From assembly GCA_029959195.1 (NCBI GenBank), contig CP114124.1:744001-808000 (forward strand): a stretch of 64,000 bases of DNA. The letters are read 5' to 3'. The notes below the pieces were generated by a model, which had not been told where the DNA came from, did no database searches, and was given only the letters and a program-made list of their open reading frames with translations. The position numbers and the translations under genes were made by a program. Positions 57,610-64,000 of the stretch are shown piece after piece. The stretch is from Dictyophora rubrovolvata (lineage: Eukaryota; Basidiomycota; Agaricomycetes; Phallales; Phallaceae). Within the stretch, counting starts at the first letter, position 1; every line of letters starts with the position of its first letter.

Positions 57610-58763
57610 CTCAGCCTGTTCCTTTGGTGACAGTGGGTAGATCTTACTGGATTTGGGCTCTGAACTAGAGACAAGTTCTATTGGGTGATCCTACTTCTTT
57701 GACATTAGTAGTGAATCAAAAGATTCTTTGGAAAAGATATCGTCAAAGTCATGGAATTGTTCAGGCACAATATCACGAAAACCCTTGGGGGCTGGAGTAT
57801 CTGAGTTCCTGGCGTGAGCTTGAGCAAGTCTCTGTGAGATGGTCTCGGTTGCATCAATGTGATGGACCTCAGGTCCAGTGTCAACCATTGAAATACCAAA
57901 GAGTCGATCACCATCCTCCAGCTGGAGCTCATCTTCCATGTCTGCCAGATCAGGCATGTCAGGATCTTCAGCCTCGGTGTTGTCAAGCTTCACATCAGCA
58001 GACATTCAGATCTGTTGAAAGGAATGTTCAGTGCGACGACCCGAAGGCCAGCTGGGTGCACAGGAACAATATTGGGGACTACAACATGTCAGTTCTACCT
58101 CTCCAGCAGTATAGTTAATCACTGGGTTGTGGGCCTTGAACCAAGGTAGTCCCAGTAATACGGGATATTTCCCAAGTGCAGTGACAGCAAATAGGACACA
58201 TTCAGAGTGGGACCGATACCTCATAACCAGATCGACCACATGTGTGATGGCACCAGCCTGGTTAGGTCAACATTGAATACGGGAATAGGTTTTGGGAGCT
58301 TGACCGTCAGGAATTGATGTCTCTCAACAAAATCGTGATCTAGGAACATACCACTAGCACCTGTATCAAGCATGGCTTTGCTGGTGATCAGATCTCCTGT
58401 GTCGGTACTCTGGAGCTCTACTGAGATTTCAAGTTTCTGAGTACCAGTATGGGGTTCCCACAGTGTCTGAGAGCAAGACTTGGATTATCTCAACTTTAGA
58501 TATGTTTCTTTTTTCAGAAAAATCATAATTAAAATAATACTATTCATTCTTATGTATTTTTCCTATTATTTGTAGTTAGTGTAATTAGTCTTATTGAAGG
58601 GAAACTGTCATGATCCAATTCATGACATCACTAGTGATACAAATTCCTTATCATATTCCCTTATCTTATCATACTTAAATGTTATCTTATCACAATCGCT
58701 TCGCAGATGCTATGACCGGAAGTCTTGTCAGACTTCATTGCTGTTTCACGAAGTCCTAGACGC

Positions 58764-59364
58764 TGTCATGAGCCGATTTTCTCATGACACTCGTTTTACC
58801 AAACTAACGTTTTCATAACGATTTACCGATATACGATTTACGACTGAACTTTACCGTGACAACTGTCTTCTATATTTACTTTGATTGGTAAAGTTCCCAT
58901 GATATATATAGAACGTTTCTATCTCGTTCTATCTCTTTCTAACAAAAACACGTTGTAGTTGAGAACTGTTAAGTACTATTCTATTTCTGTCCTTTCTTTG
59001 TTCTTGACCCTGCACGACTTAACTAGTATTTAAACACCTTGTAAATATGTAGTTATGGTCATCTTGAAATTGAACTTTGATTCGATTAAATATCTTTTTC
59101 AATTAAGACTTCTTTTGTCCATAAACCGTCTTTATTCTCGAACCTTCGTTCTACACGAATTCTCATTTTACTCGTCTTTGATGACTTCGTCGTCAAAGGC
59201 CTCGTTTCATTTGAACTCCGTATTCGTGAGTGTACGTTCGTCACGATCTAAATTGAGGAACAATTATCAGGCCTTTGGAACGGGCGCAACATATAAGTTG
59301 AAGCCAGGTTCCTCGTTCTCCGAATTATTGTATTCTCGAACTCGAATGTTTTCGGATCTTGACA
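58764..59364 (+). mobile_element. Solo LTR9, left arm of a palindrome
   Basis: 601 bp with GACGC on both sides. It reads as the exact reverse complement of 59399-59999 as far as I can follow it. Confidence 0.9.
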
Positions 59365-59398
59365 GACGCCGTCATCTTCCTAGGACTTACAGTAAGCC

Positions 59399-59999
59399 TG
59401 TCAAGATCCGAAAACATTCGAGTTCGAGAATACAATAATTCGGAGAACGAGGAACCTGGCTTCAACTTATATGTTGCGCCCGTTCCAAAGGCCTGATAAT
59501 TGTTCCTCAATTTAGATCGTGACGAACGTACACTCACGAATACGGAGTTCAAATGAAACGAGGCCTTTGACGACGAAGTCATCAAAGACGAGTAAAATGA
59601 GAATTCGTGTAGAACGAAGGTTCGAGAATAAAGACGGTTTATGGACAAAAGAAGTCTTAATTGAAAAAGATATTTAATCGAATCAAAGTTCAATTTCAAG
59701 ATGACCATAACTACATATTTACAAGGTGTTTAAATACTAGTTAAGTCGTGCAGGGTCAAGAACAAAGAAAGGACAGAAATAGAATAGTACTTAACAGTTC
59801 TCAACTACAACGTGTTTTTGTTAGAAAGAGATAGAACGAGATAGAAACGTTCTATATATATCATGGGAACTTTACCAATCAAAGTAAATATAGAAGACAG
59901 TTGTCACGGTAAAGTTCAGTCGTAAATCGTATATCGGTAAATCGTTATGAAAACGTTAGTTTGGTAAAACGAGTGTCATGAGAAAATCGGCTCATGACA
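59399..59999 (-). mobile_element. Solo LTR9, right arm of a palindrome
   Basis: 601 bp with AAGCC on both sides, 34 bp from the left arm and in the opposite orientation. It has its own duplication, so it is a separate insertion. Confidence 0.9.
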
Positions 60000-60470
60000 A
60001 AGCCACAGATAGACCTTTGGTCTATATTCTAGTTCCAAACCATACATGAGATCATCTATGACAGTTGTAGGTCCTTGTATGTGCTTTCCCTTTGTTCTGT
60101 TGCCTCATGTTTGCCACATGGCAAACCGACCCTGCATACACTCATGATACTCACGAAATGTTATGACATGTATACATTCTCAAGTTTGTTATCTATTTCG
60201 AACTGAGATTTAAACCTCTAGTGTACTTGTATATAAAGCCTTCTATACTTCATAGCTAGACTTCTCTTTAGACTTAATATCAAACCTAGTTCAATATCTC
60301 AATATAGTCCTCATTTCCCAATAACGCTTCCATCATTCCCAAACACTTTAAATCCAAACCATTCATAGTAATAATGCCGTTCCAGCATTGGATCCACTAC
60401 TTCTTCCATCTCCTGTTCTTCTGCTTTCTAGTTGACAATCTATTCTTCCAAATCGTTTTAGACTTCTTAG

Positions 60471-61463
60471 TGTCAGGGCTACTCACTTAGACTAGAGGGA
60501 GGGGATCCTAAGCAAAATATATTCTAGGAATAATACTAATCCACCTAGAGGGAGGGGATCCTAAGAGAACAAACTTAGGGATCCCTCCTCTAGGGCTACT
60601 AACTATATACTATGAAAAACGGCGAAGGCCACATGTGGCCTTTGGTTCATGGGCTGGGCGTGGATACGCGCCGGGACCTAGGCTGTGAGGGATTTGTTTT
60701 AGATTTAGAATGGGCTTAGTTCCTAATAAAATATAATGGAGTTTTGTTTAGGGACTGTTCAGCAATTAAAAAGTCCTGTTATTGAAGGTGAGACTCTTGA
60801 AGGAAGATTTGAACTTAAGAATTAAGTTCAAATTAGTAGAGATAGATAGGGACTTATTACTAAGTCCTTGAGAATAGAAAAAGATAAGAGGAGAAAGACC
60901 AATTTGATTGATAAGCACTTTGGTGCACAACAGTAGTTACAAGATAGCTTGATTACAAGAGAAATGAGCCCCTATTTATACACCTTGAGCAAGTACAAAT
61001 AGCTCCAAACATTAGTAAGAGAAACATCATGTGAAAGATAAGAAATTACTTAAAAAGGAAGTGAATGAATAATAGTGGATCAGGGAAAATTATAGTGAGA
61101 CAGGGAAGTGGAGAGAGATGATAAAAAAATAAAGGGGTTCCTGGAACTAAGTCATCTGACTGTTCCTGAAAGATAAGATACATTACAAATAAAGGATTAT
61201 TAAAGCAAGCAGGAACTAAAAAAAGAATAAAGAAAATACTTGTTTTTGGGTAGATAAGGGAGGAAATCATGAAATACATGACATAGGCCATGGCTCTGAT
61301 GAGAACGGGCGCTCAGTGCCCGTTGAAGGGAAAATGGGAATACAGAAGGAGAGGGAAATGCAAGAGATGGGATAGAATACGAGAAATATGGAAATAAATA
61401 AAATAGACCAGAACCGAAGATAAATGTAGGAAAATAAGGGGACGGTGCTAGCGTACCCTGACA
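60471..61463 (-). mobile_element. Solo LTR1, interrupted by LTR8
   Basis: TGTCAGGGCTACTC to TACCCTGACA with CTTAG on both sides, about 388 bp without LTR8. Confidence 0.9.
60684..61283 (-). mobile_element. Solo LTR8, copy 2
   Basis: 600 bp, TGTGAGGGATTTG to ATACATGACA, with TAGGC on both sides, inside LTR1. It is the innermost element of the nest. Confidence 0.9.
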
Positions 61464-61619
61464 CTTAGAGCTTCACCTCAACGATATTCTCCAATGACTC
61501 AAAGATCCCGAACAATGTCAGGACAAGTAGAGCCAACATCCAGAGGGCTGTCATGGTACAACCCACTCAGGTTGAGACCGCGCTCTATGACATTATGGTG
61601 ATGTTTGTATTATCATTAG

Positions 61620-62277
61620 TATTATGTATGACGGCCCGAGGTTATTCCGGATAGTTCCGAAGAAGTCCGGGCCGCTGGGTATGATGGGAGACGGAGTACT
61701 GAAGTACGGGGTGAGGGACTTGGCTTCAACTTATATGTTGCACACACTCGCCCAGCTTACAATATCCCTCGATTTCGGAATATGAGGAAGTACGCAAGTA
61801 CGTACAAGTCCGACGACATGTGATACAATGACGGAGTACAAGTCCACGCCATTGAAGACGACATGAATGATAAGTACGAGTTGACTCGAATGTTCAGTCC
61901 GAGCCAACTACGCAATACAGATTAAGAGTACGAGACAGATTAGAGATGAGAGAGTAACTGATTAAACTGATTATATATTCAGACTGAGGATCCACAGCTG
62001 GGGAACTGGGGTTTAAATACAGGAAGGAGCAGAACTATGGAAATGGGGATAACAACAAATAAGGAAAGGTGGAAACTGACTAGTGCAAGCCAAGACGATG
62101 ATAATATAATCTAGGTACCTTGTTACTAAGTGCACGGGACAGAATTCCCCATAAGGAAATTCTGTGATATGGGGTACAGACAAGAACGTGGAGTGTGGAA
62201 TTGGGGGAGTGGGACAGAATAGAGTACAGAGTTCGGATATGTCTGGATTTGGACTACGGGGCACGCGGGGCATGACA
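61620..62277 (-). mobile_element. Solo LTR3
   Basis: 658 bp, TATTATGTATGACGG to GGGGCATGACA, with ATTAG on both sides, inside LTR6. Confidence 0.85.
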
Positions 62278-63016
62278 ATTAGATACGATTATTAACATTT
62301 ATACATTCGTCACCGATACCTGAGAATTGGTACTTAACAGAAACAGCCTATATGCAGCTGTATCTCTTCTAAACTTGTCTTTCTTTCTTTTTTTCGATTT
62401 TAAAGAGTTTTAGGGACAGGAAGGACGTGTTTTTGGCTATAGAAAGGTTGTTGGGACAGAAATACCTCTAGCATGGGAAGTTCAGACTGGGAGGCTGGAC
62501 AGGGACATGTCTTCTATTGTGCTCAGAGCCTGGACACCTCTAGGGCCAAATGCGAGGTATTTTTGGAACAATAGTTGGACTATGCTGGACACCAGGACTT
62601 CTGAGTCTTAGTTTTGTATATAAACCCTCTAGTTAGTTCTTACAATAAATAGTTTGGAGTTTTCCCCTTTTTCTCTCTACATTTGAGCCCCAGAAAGCGA
62701 ATTTTATTTCTCTTTTCTACTTCTATCTTACTCTCTTTTTCTATCTAAAGTTCCTTCTAGATATCTTCCCTACTTTCCTGCTAGAGTGCTTTGGCTCTCC
62801 TCACCAGCGGTGGCTGCAAGTCGATATTCGGAGGGTAATGACTTCCGCTTCAAAGTCGAAAGTCGCAGAGGTGGCAGCATAGAAGAAGGCATAGGGAGAG
62901 GGGGGTTTTTAGGAGATACAGCAGGGGTAATAAGATTCAAATTACTGTCATCATTTTGTTCACGATCTATGTATAAAACATCAAATCTATTAAATGTCGG
63001 CAACGAGGGTGCATCC

Positions 63017-63423
63017 TGTCAGGGTACGCTAGCGTCATCCCCTTATTTTCCTTCGTTTATCTTCGGTTCTGGTTTATCTTATTTATTTCCTTATTTCTCC
63101 TATTTTATCCCATTTCCTGCATTCTCCCTTCCTTCCGTATTCCCTTCTTTCCCTCCAACGGGCACTGAGTGTCTGTTCCCATCAGAGCCATGGCCTAGGC
63201 CCCAGCTAAAGATCCGGGACTGGTGCGTATCCGCGCCCAGTCCATGAACTGAAGGCCGCATATGGCCTTCACTGTTTTTTCATAGTATATAGTTAGTAGC
63301 CCTAGAAGAGGGATCCCTAAGTTTGTTCTCTTAGGATCCCCTCCCTCTAGGTGAGTTAGTATTTTTCCAAAATACATTTTGCTTAGGATCCCCTCCCTCT
63401 AGTCTGAGTGAGTAGCCCTGACA
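63017..63423 (+). mobile_element. Solo LTR1
   Basis: 407 bp, TGTCAGGGTACGC to TAGCCCTGACA, with CATCC on both sides. Confidence 0.9.
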
Positions 63424-64000
63424 CATCCTTCACTCATTGCCTTCCTGAAAATCCTCTGTTGCTACTGGTGCAGGAGTCTCTTCTCCCTCTGTTGATCCAG
63501 GCCCTATATGACTCTGTGCTTCTGCAACGTCCTTCTGGGCAAGGAGCAGTTCAACAAGGTTGTTAATCTCATCTGTGTTCATGAAACGAATGTCATGCAT
63601 GCAAGGACAGTCACACTGTTGAGGATTATGACAGCTTACAAGGAGAACCCTACGATGAGTTTGTTTTTATTATAATTTAGAAACTCTTTATTTTCGCCGC
63701 ATTTCTGTCTCTATTCCAAAGTGCTGACACAGCTTTTCCATGACCCCACAAATCCCTCCCATCTTTCAAATACTAAACTCCGAATTTGCATTATAGACTT
63801 ATAATCAAAAATATATATAAAGATTCTTTTTACACTAGAATAAGATCAGCTTTGGCTCCCCCTTTGTTTTGAGTGAGACACATATTCACTGATTCCCTGA
63901 AGCTCTCTGCTTAGCTCCTGCCCTCGCGTATCAGCGCATGAGATGCCCAGCTTGTCCACAACGGTAACATCTAGTGGATTCTGTGGTCATCCGTCGATGT
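63424..64000 (-). pseudogene. Gypsy fragment: zinc knuckle followed by the A2-type downstream block
   Basis: At the far right, on the minus strand, a CCHC-like segment (CYRCGQAGHLMR) comes first. It is followed by DNA closely matching 32692-32880 of element A2, then a frame including NTDEINNLVELLLAQKDV. It is unclear whether this is the gag region of B2, another A-type copy, or a junction of both. A broken fossil cut by the window edge. Confidence 0.5.

Larger units (their letters stand above)
58606..62339 (+). mobile_element. LTR6 inside LTR10, with four nested LTRs
   Basis: TGTCATGATCC to GGTACTTAACA with GAAAC on both sides. Four elements, each with its own duplication, split it into five pieces. 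Confidence 0.85.
58448..62803 (+). mobile_element. Solo LTR10 holding a five-element nest
   Basis: Two outer pieces, 58448-58605 and 62340-62803, from TATGGGGTTCCCACAG to GCTCTCCTCA, with CCAG on both sides. It contains an LTR6 that in turn contains two LTR9, an LTR1 (with LTR8) and an LTR3. Confidence 0.85.
54613..63016 (-). mobile_element. Chromovirus (Ty3/Gypsy) B2, heavily nested fossil
   Basis: Minus strand. From left: integrase (54613-55467, C-terminal part and chromodomain missing), RNase H (55541-55960), LTR6, reverse transcriptase (56830-57609), linker (57691-58005), aspartic protease with DTGAS (58006-58443), the LTR10 nest (58448-62803), then gag-protease linker (62804-63016). It corresponds part for part with B1. 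It is a broken fossil with several breaks plus two insertion complexes. Confidence 0.8.

Noticed and set aside
59055-59438. A 127-codon ORF in each LTR9 arm, apparently conserved
   Set aside because: The arms are identical DNA, so conservation is automatic, and both frames run past the LTR end into unrelated sequence. No domain.
1-64000. CRISPR arrays, bacterial operons, rRNA or tRNA genes
   Set aside because: None found; introns and element types are fungal, and no tRNA-like cloverleaf could be supported by eye.

Overview
The window looks like a filamentous basidiomycete, most likely an Agaricomycete. Introns of about 47-60 bp with GTATGT/GTAAG donors and CTAAC/CTGAC-like branch points are common. 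The protein set fits: a Sin3-complex Sds3-like subunit, a GRAM-TBC-EF-hand Rab-GAP, a membrane-anchored P450 and an EngB-type GTPase. Chromoviruses and other Ty3/Gypsy debris also fit. Species was not determined.

Layout. Bases 1-7771 are nested LTR-retroelement debris. Bases 8341-23855 are a compact host gene island: Sds3-like (+), leucine-rich-repeat protein (-), GRAM/TBC/EF-hand Rab-GAP (+), cytochrome P450 (-), mitochondrial EngB-type GTPase (+) and a single-pass membrane or nuclear-tail protein (-). All six can be read through as spliced genes. Neighbours are mostly convergent or divergent: 56 bp between the Sds3-like and LRR stops, and a 253-bp two-way promoter with a TCACGTGA palindrome between LRR and TBC. 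The island carries two exons of 5 and 9 nt. Just beyond it a 201-bp solo LTR sits in host DNA with a perfect target duplication.

Bases 25264-29298 and 48341-51473 are a recent segmental duplication. Each copy holds an intact five-exon gene for a P-loop NTPase fused to a putative restriction-endonuclease-fold domain (Crinkler/RHS-like). One copy has gained a solo LTR at a site that is empty in the other.

The rest (29299-48340 and 51474-64000) is layered LTR material: two Ty3/Gypsy lineages (A and the chromovirus B), solo LTRs of at least ten families (called LTR1, LTR3-LTR10 and LTR12 here), one small terminal-inverted-repeat DNA transposon, and a Copia gag scrap. Flanking 4-5 bp duplications give the insertion order. 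The deepest stack is B2 > LTR10 > LTR6 > LTR1 > LTR8. All Gypsy and Copia copies are broken fossils.

The most unusual item is a 2.25-kb element with LTR-like ends (45195-47447). It carries two tandem, mutually paralogous ORFs of no family I recognise. A second copy with the same two-ORF order runs off the left edge (1-1112), and a decayed third lies at about 40131-41735.
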